The notes under the pieces are model-generated. The model had not been told where the DNA came from. It saw only the letters and a program-made list of their open reading frames with translations, and ran no database searches. Shown here piece by piece: positions 1-8,158 of a stretch of 64,000 bases of DNA. This stretch comes from Planctomycetaceae bacterium (GTDB taxonomy: Bacteria; Planctomycetota; UBA1135; GCA-002686595), in contig WYBT01000049.1 in assembly GCA_011525785.1 (NCBI GenBank), positions 113,068-177,067 on the forward strand. Direction: 5' to 3'. The position numbers and the translations under genes were made by a program. How positions within the stretch are numbered: the first letter of the stretch is position 1; each line of letters begins with the position of its first letter.

Positions 1-75
1 CCGGCTTGGCGCGCTGCGAACCCATCGTGCGCAGATCTTATCGACCGGCGCCCCGCCCGTTCCGAGCCGCGCGCA

Positions 76-3000
76 TCATGAAGCTGGCGTCACCTCGACC
101 GCGCTGGTCGGCGGCGGCTGGGGCACGAGTTCGACGATGCGCTCGACCGCGCGCTCGCCCTGCTCGGTGTCGCCGTCTTCCTGCTCGGCCGCGTCGCGCG
201 CCTGCGCCGCCGCCTGGGCGTTGCCCGCCGCGTCCGGCACGAAGCGATCGACGTCTTCGAACTGCACCGCGACCCAGGTCGACACGCCCTTGGTCTCCAT
301 GGTGATGCCGTACAGGCGATTGCAGGCCGCCATGGTGCCCTTGTTGTGTGTCACGACCACGAACTGCGTGTCGCGCCGGAAGCCCTCGACCATGGCGAGG
401 AAGCGGCCAACGTTGGCGTCGTCGAGCGCGGCGTCGACTTCGTCGAGCACGCAGAACGGGCTGGGGCGCGAGCGGAACACGGCGAAGAGCAGCGCCAGCG
501 CGGTCATGGTGCGCTGACCGCCGGAGAGCATGCTGATCGGCAGCATCTCGCGCCCCGGAGGCCGCGCGACGATGTCGATGCCGGCCTCGAGCGGATCGAC
601 GCCTTGCGCCAGCTCCAGGTCCGCCTTGCCGCCGCCGAACAGCTGGCGGAAGAGCGTCTGGAAGTGCTCGCGCACCTGCGCGAAGGTCTCGAGGAACAGG
701 CGCATGCTCTCCTGGTTCAAGTGCGCCAGCGCGTCGCCCAGGGCGCGGCGCGACTCGTCGAGGTCCTTGCGCTGCGTGGAGAGGAACTCGTAGCGCTGCG
801 AAGCCTCGGCCAGCTCGGCCACGGCCTCGGTGTTGACCGGACCGATCGCGTCGAGCCGACGCTTGTGCTCGGCCACCTCCTGCTCGAGCGCGTCGAGCGC
901 GCCCAAGAGGCCCAGCTCCGCTTCGGGCTCGAAGTCGGCGAGCAGTTGCTCCTCGCTCTGCGCCAGGTCCTCCTGCGCGCGAACGGCCAGCTCCGAGCAG
1001 GTCATCTCGATGCGTTGCGCGTCCAGGCGCTGCGCGGAGAGTTGTCCGGCGAGCGACTCGATCTCGCGCGTGACCGCGTCGACGCGCTGGCGGAAGACCT
1101 GCACGGCTTCGCGGCCGGCGCGCTCGGCCGTGCGCAGCTCGTCGTGGCGCTGCTCGGCTTGCGCGCGCTCGATCAGCAACGCGTCGCCGCGCTCGCGCAC
1201 TTCACGCGCCTCGAGCACCGCCGCTTCTGCGTTCTGAGCATGCTCGCCGGCGAGCCGCCGCGCACGCTCGAGTTCGAGCCGCGCGCTCTCGCAGTGGCGC
1301 TCGAGATCGCGCACGCGCTGGCTGGCGGCGTTGAACTCCGAGCTGGCGCGCGCGAGTTCGACCTGCGCGCGGCCGTCCTGGCGCTGCAACTCGTCGATCC
1401 GCGAGTCGAGCGCCTGGCGCTGGCGTTCGAATTCCTGGAGCTGCGCATTCTCGCGTTCGAAGGCCGCCGAGCTCTCGCCCAGCCGCTCGCTCGCGCCGCG
1501 CAGGTCGCCTTCCATGCGCGCCTCTTCGCGGGCGAGCGTCTCGCGCTCGCGCTCGAGCACGGCCAGCGAGCGCTCCGTGTCGGCCAGCCGGGCGCGCGCA
1601 GTCTGTTCGAGCGCGCGCGCTTCGGCGGCCGCCATGCGAGCACGCTCGAGCGCGCTCTGCGTCTCGCTGCGCACCTGCGACAGGCGCTTGCGCTCGGCTG
1701 CCAGTCGCTCGAGGCCCTGCACGTCCTGCGCGAGCTGCGCATCGAGCGCGACGCGCTCGCGTTCGAGTTCGGCGGCGAAGGCGCGGCGGCCCACTGCGCC
1801 CTGCGTCATCTCGCGGTGACCGCCGAGCACGCCCGCTGCGCTGACCAGGTCGCCCGAGGGTGTCACGAAGCGCCACTGCGGATGCTCGGCGACGAGTTCG
1901 ACCGCGCGCGCGAGGCTCTCGACCAGCAGCACGTCGCCGATCAGCCACTGCGCCAGCGGCGCGAAGTCGGCGCTGACCTCGAGCAGCTCGCTCAAGCGTC
2001 GCGCGCCGCTCAGCTCGGGCGCGAGCTCCAGCGTGCGCGCCTTGTTCGACAGTCCCAGCGGCGTGTACGCGCGCACCACGCCCGAGCGCTTCTCGCCCAG
2101 CCAGGCGACCATGCGTGCGGCGAGTTCGGCGCTCTGCGCCACCAGTCCCAGCGCCGCCGGCCCCAGCGCGGCGTCGAGCGCGCGCGCGTGTTCGGTCGAG
2201 ATGCGCAGGTGGTCGGCCACGACCCCGCGCAGGTCCTGCGGCGCGCACGGGCCGCTGCCCTTCTTGACGCTGTCGAGCAAACTGCGCGCGCCCGCCTCGT
2301 AGCTCGCGCGCTCGTGCTCGAGGTCGCGCAGGCCGTCGATGCGCGCCACCAGCCGCGCGCGCTCGATCTCGCGCTTGGACTTGTCGCTGCGCAGCACCTG
2401 CTCCTCGCGCTCGAGCGCGCTCCAGGCCTCGGCGGTCTCCCGTACGCGCTGCTCGGCCTCGCCGTGCTCGGACTGGCACTGCACGCCGCGCGCCTGCGCC
2501 GCGCCCAGTTCGCCGCGCAGGCCGTCGACCTGTGCGCGCGCCTCGTCGAGGCGGCTCTGCAGCCGCGAGGTGCGCTCGAGCAGCGCCGGGCGCGAGGACT
2601 CCAGGTGCTTGAGCTGGTTCTGCGAGGAGGTGCGCTCGTGCAGGAGGCCCAGCACGACGCGGTTCTGCTGTTCGCTGCGCGCGCGCAGTTCGCGCTGCTT
2701 GGCGCGCTCTTCGCTCAAAGTCTGCTGCAACGCCGCAGCGCTCTCCTTGGCCTGCGCGGTCGCGCCTTGCGCGGCAGTCGCGGCCTGGCGGCTGGAGTCG
2801 AGCTCCGCCTCGCGCACTTCCAGCGCGCTGGCGAGTTCGAGCGCGCGCGCGCCCTCGTCGGCGCCGGAGGCCTTGAGCGTCTTGATGCGCGCCAAGAGCT
2901 GCGCGTGACGTTCGTCGCAGGCGCGCACTTCGCCCGCCAGACGCGCCACTTCGCCGGCGAGGCGGTCGACCTCGCCGCTCAGCGCCACCTGCTCGCGCTC

Positions 3001-3816
3001 GCGCGCGGCGGCGTCGCCCTCTTCGTCCGTGCGCAGCCGGCGCAACTCGTCGGCGCGCGACTCGAGCTCTTCGATCGCGATCTGCACCGCGCCCAGCGCG
3101 CGGCGCTGCTCGAACAGCTTGTGCTTGAGGAAGCGCGCGCGCCCCGTGCGCCAAGCCTCGCGCGCCTCGACGAAGCGCTCGGCCTTGCCGGCCTGGATCT
3201 TGAGCGAGCGCACGCGCGTCGCCAGCTCCTTGAGCACGTCGTCGACGCGCAACAGGTCGGCCTCGACGCGTTTGAGCTTCTGCTCGGTCTCCTTGCGCCG
3301 CATCTTGTAGCGGCTGACCCCCGCGGCCTCCTCGAAGATCGCGCGCCGGTCGAGCGGGTTGGCCGACAGCACCGCGTCGATCTTGCCCTGCTCGAGCACC
3401 GCGTAGCCGCGGCTCCCAAGGCCCGTGTCGAACAGCATGTCGCGCACGTCCTTGAGGCGCACGCGCTCGCCGTTGATCAAGTACTCGCCTTCGCCGGTGC
3501 GGAACACGCGGCGCGTGATCGCGACCTCGGCGCCCTGTCCGGGGATCGCGCCACCGGAGTTGTCGAGCACCATCGTGACCTCGGCGACGTTCATGGGCGG
3601 CCGCGAGACCGAGCCCTTGAAGATCACGTCGCTCATCTCGCCGCCGCGCATCGAGGTCGGGCGCGTCTCGCCCAGCACCCAGCGCACCGAGTCGACCACG
3701 TTCGACTTGCCGCAGCCGTTGGGCCCGACGATGCCGGTGAACGAAGGCTCGAAGGACAGCACCGTGCGGTCCGCGAAGGACTTGAATCCGAACAGTTCCA
3801 GGCGTTGGAGTCGCAT
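76..3816 (-). CDS. smc: Chromosome segregation ATPase SMC
   Basis: SMC is the ATPase that compacts and helps segregate the chromosome as a coiled-coil dimer, normally with ScpA and ScpB. The 1246-residue product starts with the conserved MRLQRLELFGFKSFADRT and has the Walker A motif GPNGCGKSN at about residues 31-39. Two long coiled-coil arms rich in Glu, Arg, Ala and Leu flank a central hinge near residues 510-670. The ABC signature LSGGQRTMTALALLFA lies near residue 1097, followed by the Walker B segment PFCVLDEVDAALDDAN. The length matches bacterial SMC (about 1150-1250). An acidic, Pro-rich tail of some 60 residues follows the head domain and looks lineage-specific. No scpA or scpB is visible in the window. 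The gene follows the RNR-like gene on the same strand after a 51-nt gap. Identification is very secure. Confidence 0.97.
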   Translation of the reverse strand: MRLQRLELFGFKSFADRTVLSFEPSFTGIVGPNGCGKSNVVDSVRWVLGETRPTSMRGGEMSDVIFKGSVSRPPMNVAEVTMVLDNSGGAIPGQGAEVAITRRVFRTGEGEYLINGERVRLKDVRDMLFDTGLGSRGYAVLEQGKIDAVLSANPLDRRAIFEEAAGVSRYKMRRKETEQKLKRVEADLLRVDDVLKELATRVRSLKIQAGKAERFVEAREAWRTGRARFLKHKLFEQRRALGAVQIAIEELESRADELRRLRTDEEGDAAAREREQVALSGEVDRLAGEVARLAGEVRACDERHAQLLARIKTLKASGADEGARALELASALEVREAELDSSRQAATAAQGATAQAKESAAALQQTLSEERAKQRELRARSEQQNRVVLGLLHERTSSQNQLKHLESSRPALLERTSRLQSRLDEARAQVDGLRGELGAAQARGVQCQSEHGEAEQRVRETAEAWSALEREEQVLRSDKSKREIERARLVARIDGLRDLEHERASYEAGARSLLDSVKKGSGPCAPQDLRGVVADHLRISTEHARALDAALGPAALGLVAQSAELAARMVAWLGEKRSGVVRAYTPLGLSNKARTLELAPELSGARRLSELLEVSADFAPLAQWLIGDVLLVESLARAVELVAEHPQWRFVTPSGDLVSAAGVLGGHREMTQGAVGRRAFAAELERERVALDAQLAQDVQGLERLAAERKRLSQVRSETQSALERARMAAAEARALEQTARARLADTERSLAVLERERETLAREEARMEGDLRGASERLGESSAAFERENAQLQEFERQRQALDSRIDELQRQDGRAQVELARASSEFNAASQRVRDLERHCESARLELERARRLAGEHAQNAEAAVLEAREVRERGDALLIERAQAEQRHDELRTAERAGREAVQVFRQRVDAVTREIESLAGQLSAQRLDAQRIEMTCSELAVRAQEDLAQSEEQLLADFEPEAELGLLGALDALEQEVAEHKRRLDAIGPVNTEAVAELAEASQRYEFLSTQRKDLDESRRALGDALAHLNQESMRLFLETFAQVREHFQTLFRQLFGGGKADLELAQGVDPLEAGIDIVARPPGREMLPISMLSGGQRTMTALALLFAVFRSRPSPFCVLDEVDAALDDANVGRFLAMVEGFRRDTQFVVVTHNKGTMAACNRLYGITMETKGVSTWVAVQFEDVDRFVPDAAGNAQAAAQARDAAEQEDGDTEQGERAVERIVELVPQPPPTSAVEVTPAS

Positions 3817-3823
3817 GTCTCGA

Positions 3824-3859
3824 AGAAAAGGCCGGAGAAAAGGCCCGAGAAGAGGCCAG
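3824..3859. repeat. Three 12-bp tandem units upstream of smc
   Basis: Three near-identical 12-bp units (AGAAAAGGCCGG, AGAAAAGGCCCG, AGAAGAGGCCAG) fill most of the gap between the stop of the RNR-like gene and the smc ATG. On the coding strand they read as pyrimidine-rich C/T blocks ending 7 nt before the start codon. No function is evident. They could be a small local duplication or affect spacing of the smc leader. Confidence 0.6.
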
Positions 3860-3867
3860 CGGCGCGC

Positions 3868-6051
3868 TCAGGCGCCGCGTGAAGTGCGCTGCGGACGGCG
3901 CCCGGCGGAGAGCTCCGCGCGCTGTTGAGCATCGAGCGCGGGCAGCGCGCTGAACAGTCCGGCGCCGCCCTCGCCGGCGGGCGAGCGCGCGTCGTCGAGT
4001 TCCTCGTCGCGGCGCGTCAGCAGGCGATCGAAGCGCGCCCAGGCTTCGGCCGAGGCGACGCCCGTGCGCCGCGCGGGGTCGATCGGCAGGGGCTGCAGCG
4101 CGCCGGCGGCGAGCGTGGAGAGCGCGACGGCCTCGGCCTCCCACGGCACCCGTCCGGGAGCGGGTGTCAGGCGCCAGCCGTCGCTGTAGGGCGCGAGCGG
4201 ATTCACGCCCGCGCCGACGCGGTCGCCGAAGAGCAGGCGCTGGGCGTGCTGCGGAAGCTCGGCGTCCAGGCGCGCAAAGCGCACCGCCGCGCGCTCGCCG
4301 AAGTGCGGGTCCACGTCGACCGACAGGCGCAACGGCGAGGCGTAGCGGCGCGCAGCGTCGCCGATCAGCCCCAGCACGCGCGCGCCCTGATCGGGACGCA
4401 GTTCGCCGTCGCCCAGGTACGCGAGCATCTCGCGCAGGCCGACCGGCGCGAGCACGAAGTGCGCGCGGGCTCGCAGGGCGCCGTGACGCGCGCCGCCGAC
4501 GCGCTGGCGGAACTGCGAGAGCTCGTCGAGCACGCGCACGCCCGAGTGCACCGCGGCGCTGAGCAGCTCGAGCGCGCGGTCCTCGCGCCACGGCCCGGCG
4601 CGCAACGCCAGGCGCGGCAGGTTGAGCGCCACGGCGCCGCCGCAGGCGATCGCGCCGCGCTCGCCGCGTCCGCGGAACAGTCCCGGCCCGACGCAGCTCC
4701 AGGTGTCGTCGCCCCAGGTCGGCGTGACGCGCCCCAGCGTGAGCGCGCGCTCCAATCGGGCGGCGAAGGGCTCGTCGCGCCGCGCGTGCTCGACCAGCGC
4801 GTGCAGGTCCTCGCGCGCGAGGAACAGCCGCGCGCCGCAGGGGCCGAGCGCCGGGTCGATCAGCTCCTCGATCAGACGCTCGAGCAGGACCGGGCCGCGC
4901 GCGCCCAGTTCGCCGAGCGCGAGGTCGATGCGCCGGCCCGCGGCGTTCGAAGCCGCCGCCAATGCACGCAGCCACGCGCCCAGCGCCGACCAGCCCGAAG
5001 TCGATCCGGCGCCCGCGGGCGCGGCGCTGCGCGGTCCGCCGGCCAGCGCGGCGATCCAAGGCGCGCTCTGCTCGAGCACCAGCCCCACGGCGCTGCCGTG
5101 TGCGAGTTCCACGATCTCGTTCAACAGCTCGAACGCGCCGCCGGCGCTGGGCTGCGCCGAGGCGATCAGATCGAGCGGCACTCCCAGCGTCAGCGGCAGG
5201 TGCGGCGCGCCCAGGTTCACGACGTGCAGGTCACCGGCGAGGTGCGCGGCGGCGCCGTCGGCCGAGAGCACTTCGTCAGGAGCGAATCGGCGCAGCACTT
5301 CGGCGGACAGGCGCGCGTCGGCGCGGCGCTCGGCCAGCGCCTCGCCCGAGACGGGACGCGCCGGATCGAGCGCGGCCAGCGGCTCGGCGAGCAGCGCGCG
5401 CAGATCGTAGGCCGGCAGCCCGTAGGCCACCTGACGACGCAACGCTGCCGCGAGACCGAGAGTGACCAGTTCGTTGTCGACCAGCTCGCGCACCAGCGCG
5501 GTCGAGATGCGCTTGAGCCCGGCCGCGAACACGCGCTCCTCGACCGCGGCGGCGACGCGCTCGGCCGTGTCGCGCGGAAGCTGCGCTTCGTTGATCAGCG
5601 CGGCAGTGATGCGCCCCTTGCTCCAGGCCAGCGTGCGTTCGGGGGTCTGGACTTCGATGCGCTGGCGCGCCGATGCGCCGCCGGGCGAACTCGAAGCGTG
5701 CACCGCCAAGGCCTCGCGCGCCCGCGCGCGGCGGTCGCGATAGAGGATGTAGGCCTTGGCGACGTTGGCGCGGCCCAGCTCGATCAGGGCCTGCTCGACC
5801 AGGTCCTGGATCTCCTCGATGTCGGGCGCGGCCTCGGCCATGCGCGCGGCGCCGGTTCGCGTGCTGGCTGCGTCGGCGTTCGCGGGATAGCGATTGTCCA
5901 GCGTGAGCTCGACCACGCTGGCGATCTCGCGCGCGAAGCCCGCGTCCTGCTCGCCGACCGCCGCCAGCGCCTTGGCCACCGCGGCTTCGATCTTGCGCGC
6001 GTCGAACGGCGCCTCGCGCCCATCGCGCTTGCGAACGCGGCTAGGCGCCAT
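3868..6051 (-). CDS. Class III RNR (NrdD)-like protein with two ATP-cones, no glycyl-radical motif
   Basis: This 727-residue protein resembles anaerobic ribonucleotide reductase but seems to lack its catalytic end. An ATP-cone occupies about residues 3-108 and a second cone-like segment about 135-205. The rest keeps NrdD landmarks: a GDLHVVNLG stretch near 273-281, ALNLPRLAL at 475-483, and APVGLREML near 535-543, which matches the conserved GLNE region. Only three cysteines remain (about 405, 453 and 470). The C-terminal RxCGY glycyl-radical motif and the Cys4 zinc site of NrdD are absent; the tail is Ala/Arg-rich. No nrdG activase lies nearby. The start overlaps the end of nrdR by 11 nt, so the two are surely co-transcribed under the NrdR box. 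A non-catalytic or regulatory RNR paralogue is the best reading; a divergent active enzyme cannot be excluded. Confidence 0.75.
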   Translation of the reverse strand: MAPSRVRKRDGREAPFDARKIEAAVAKALAAVGEQDAGFAREIASVVELTLDNRYPANADAASTRTGAARMAEAAPDIEEIQDLVEQALIELGRANVAKAYILYRDRRARAREALAVHASSSPGGASARQRIEVQTPERTLAWSKGRITAALINEAQLPRDTAERVAAAVEERVFAAGLKRISTALVRELVDNELVTLGLAAALRRQVAYGLPAYDLRALLAEPLAALDPARPVSGEALAERRADARLSAEVLRRFAPDEVLSADGAAAHLAGDLHVVNLGAPHLPLTLGVPLDLIASAQPSAGGAFELLNEIVELAHGSAVGLVLEQSAPWIAALAGGPRSAAPAGAGSTSGWSALGAWLRALAAASNAAGRRIDLALGELGARGPVLLERLIEELIDPALGPCGARLFLAREDLHALVEHARRDEPFAARLERALTLGRVTPTWGDDTWSCVGPGLFRGRGERGAIACGGAVALNLPRLALRAGPWREDRALELLSAAVHSGVRVLDELSQFRQRVGGARHGALRARAHFVLAPVGLREMLAYLGDGELRPDQGARVLGLIGDAARRYASPLRLSVDVDPHFGERAAVRFARLDAELPQHAQRLLFGDRVGAGVNPLAPYSDGWRLTPAPGRVPWEAEAVALSTLAAGALQPLPIDPARRTGVASAEAWARFDRLLTRRDEELDDARSPAGEGGAGLFSALPALDAQQRAELSAGRRPQRTSRGA

Positions 6052-6535
6052 GCTTCGCGCTCGGGTCGGCGGCGCCGCGGCGCTGGGTCTCGAGGATCGG
6101 GTGCAGCTCGTCGAGGAACTGCGAGATGTCCTTGAACTCGCGGTACACGCTGGCGAAGCGCACGTAGGCCACGTGATGGAGCGCCTTGAGCTCCTCCATC
6201 ACCAGCGCGCCGATCACCGAGCTCGGCACCTCGCGGTCGTGCTCCTCCTGGCAGCGCGCCTCGACCCGCGCCGCGGCGCGCTCGAGGTCCTCGGTCGAGA
6301 CCGGCAGCTTCTCGCAGGCGCGCATCATTCCGGCCAGGACGCGCTCGCGCTCGAAGCGCACGCGCTCACCGCTCTTCTTGATCACGCGCAGCGGCGTGTC
6401 CTCGACGCGCTCGTAGGTCGTGTAGCGCAGGAAGCACTCCAGGCACTCGCGCCGCCGGCGAATCGCCCCCCCGTCGGCCGCCGCGCGCGAGTCCACGACG
6501 CGGTCGTTGTCCTGTTTGCAGCGGGGACACTTCAT
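6041..6535 (-). CDS. nrdR: Transcriptional repressor NrdR
   Basis: NrdR senses (d)ATP and represses ribonucleotide reductase genes. The 164-residue product begins MKCPRCKQDNDRVVDSR, with zinc-ribbon cysteines at positions 3, 6, 31 and 34 (RRRECLECF), followed by the ATP-cone (LRVIKKSGERVRFERERV onward). Length and architecture are those of the family. An upstream in-frame ATG at 6625 would extend the protein by 30 residues, but that would put the NrdR operator inside the coding region and add sequence foreign to the family, so the ATG at 6535 is preferred. The stop overlaps the start of the RNR-like gene. Autoregulation is supported by the palindromic NrdR box 70-88 nt upstream. Confidence 0.97.
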   Translation of the reverse strand: MKCPRCKQDNDRVVDSRAAADGGAIRRRRECLECFLRYTTYERVEDTPLRVIKKSGERVRFERERVLAGMMRACEKLPVSTEDLERAAARVEARCQEEHDREVPSSVIGALVMEELKALHHVAYVRFASVYREFKDISQFLDELHPILETQRRGAADPSAKHGA

Positions 6536-6596
6536 GGCGGCGGAAGGGGTGCTCGGAACGGGCCTGGCGTCCGGTCCAACCCGTCGCCTGCGCCCC

Positions 6597-6625
6597 ACGA
6601 AAACACACAACATCTTGTGTGTCAA
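6597..6625 (-). promoter_or_regulatory. nrdR promoter with embedded NrdR box
   Basis: On the minus strand TTGACA (6625-6620) is followed after 17 nt by TTTCGT (6602-6597), a plausible -35/-10 pair. Between and overlapping them lies the 20-bp palindrome ACACACAACATCTTGTGTGT (6603-6622). Its 16-bp core ACACAACATCTTGTGT closely resembles the published NrdR-box form (ACAC, A/T-rich centre, GTGT). NrdR bound here would block RNA polymerase. The usual second box one to three helical turns away was looked for and not found. Confidence 0.85.
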
Positions 6626-6664
6626 CCTCGCGGGCGCCGCGATATCCAGCGCCAGCCCGCGGAC

Positions 6665-8131
6665 TCACTTGCCGATGCAAAAGCGCGCGAAGAGCCGCTC
6701 CAGGACGTCCTCGGGGCTGGTGCGACCCAGGATCGCGTCCAGCGCGTCGAGGGCCACGCGCACGGTCTGTGCGATCTGGTCGAGGGGCGCACCAACGCGC
6801 AAGGCCGCTCGAGCCTCGCGCAGGGCCTCGCGCGACTGCGACAGCGCCAGCAGGTGGCGCTCGCTGATCTCGCGCTCGAGGCCGTCCTCGCCCTCGCCGC
6901 CGCCGGGCGAGAGTTGCGCGCGGCACAGCGCCGTCAATTGGGGCAGGCCCGCTCCGCTCAGCGCACTGAGCGCGACCCACGGCGGAGAGCCCAGCTTCTC
7001 GAGCAACTCCCTCGGCGGCTCGCGCAACGCGTCGGGGCGGTCGATCTGGCTCCACACCAGCACCAGCGGCGCCGCGCCGAGTTCCCCCGCCGCGCGTCGC
7101 GCCGCGAGTTGCTGAGCGTCGCCGGACTGCGCGAGTGAGGCGCTGGCGAGCGCGAGCACGAGATCGGCGGAGGCGAGCGCCTCGCGACTGGCCGACTGGG
7201 CCTGCCGGTCGGGATCGTCGTCAGATGCGCTGCCTGCGCCGACTTCCGCGTGCGCGTCGAACAGGCCTGCGGTGTCGACCAGCTCGAGCTCGGGCGCGAA
7301 CTCGCCCGCGTCCACGCGCCAGTTTGCGCGCAACACGTCGCGCGTGGCCCCCGGGACCTCGCTGACGAGCGCCTGCGCTCCGCACAGCGCGTTGAACAGC
7401 GTGCTCTTGCCCGCGTTGGGCGCACCCGCGAGCACGACGCGCGCGCGGCCACTGGGCGGCGCGCGCCGGCGCTCGAAGCCCAGCGCGGAGTCGAGCGCGC
7501 TCAACGCTTCACTGGCGAGCGCGTCGATCTGTTCGCTGGGCACGTGGCCGGTGTCGGCCTCGTCGAAGTCCAGACTCGCCTCGCACAGCACGCGCAGGTC
7601 GAGCAGGCGCTCGCGCAGCGCTTCGATGCGGCGCGCGAGACCGCCCGAGAGCAGCGCGCTCGCCGCGCGACGCTCGCGCTCGTTGCTGGCGCGCACCAGT
7701 TCGAGCACGCCTTCCGCGCGCGTCAGATCGAGCTGGCCGTTCTCGAAAGCGCGGCGCGTGAACTCACCGGGCGCCGCCGGTCGCGCGCCCAATTCGAGCA
7801 CGCGCCGCAGTACAGCTTCGATCAGCGGCCGCGCGCCCCAGCCGTGCAGCTCGACCACGTCCTCGCGCGTGTACGAGCGCGGCGCCGGCATCCAGAACAC
7901 GAGCACGGGCTGCTCGCCGCGGCCGTCGTGGAAGCGCGCGGGCCACACGCCGCGCGCGGCGAGCGAATCCGTCGACTCGAACTGCGCGCAGGCCTCGACG
8001 ATTTCGCGCGCGCCCGGTCCGCTCAAGCGCACGATGCCGCGCCGCGCTCCGCCGGGAGGCGAGGCGATCGCTGCGATGGTCTGCGCGGAGCGCGCGCGAT
8101 CGATCGTGCTCGCGGGCTTCACGTCACGCAT
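6665..8131 (-). CDS. mnmE: tRNA modification GTPase MnmE
   Basis: MnmE, with MnmG, installs the carboxymethylaminomethyl group on U34 of certain tRNAs. The 488-residue product has the N-terminal formyl-THF-binding domain (TIAAIASPPGGARRGIVRLSG), a helical domain, and an inserted G domain with P-loop GAPNAGKS (236-243), GATRD (261-265) and DTAG (286-289). It ends in FARFCIGK, carrying the essential Cys of the C-terminal FCIGK motif. The G4 position reads SQID rather than the canonical NKxD, a deviation worth noting for nucleotide specificity. The gene lies 27 nt downstream of yidC, the classical yidC-mnmE neighbourhood. No mnmG is in the window. Confidence 0.97.
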   Translation of the reverse strand: MRDVKPASTIDRARSAQTIAAIASPPGGARRGIVRLSGPGAREIVEACAQFESTDSLAARGVWPARFHDGRGEQPVLVFWMPAPRSYTREDVVELHGWGARPLIEAVLRRVLELGARPAAPGEFTRRAFENGQLDLTRAEGVLELVRASNERERRAASALLSGGLARRIEALRERLLDLRVLCEASLDFDEADTGHVPSEQIDALASEALSALDSALGFERRRAPPSGRARVVLAGAPNAGKSTLFNALCGAQALVSEVPGATRDVLRANWRVDAGEFAPELELVDTAGLFDAHAEVGAGSASDDDPDRQAQSASREALASADLVLALASASLAQSGDAQQLAARRAAGELGAAPLVLVWSQIDRPDALREPPRELLEKLGSPPWVALSALSGAGLPQLTALCRAQLSPGGGEGEDGLEREISERHLLALSQSREALREARAALRVGAPLDQIAQTVRVALDALDAILGRTSPEDVLERLFARFCIGK

Positions 8132-8158
8132 CTCGCGCAGTGCGCCGCGCGCTGGGTT

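Noticed and set aside
346..3882. A 1178-codon open frame antisense to smc
   Set aside because: High GC leaves antisense frames open by chance; its product is a His/Arg/Ala/Leu-rich shadow with no domain, while the minus strand is a textbook SMC.
3868..6051. Calling the NrdD-like gene a working anaerobic ribonucleotide reductase
   Set aside because: No glycyl-radical motif, no Cys4 site and no nrdG nearby.
6541..6680. Search for a second NrdR box one to three helical turns from the first
   Set aside because: No ACAC...GTGT-like palindrome at the expected distance on either side.
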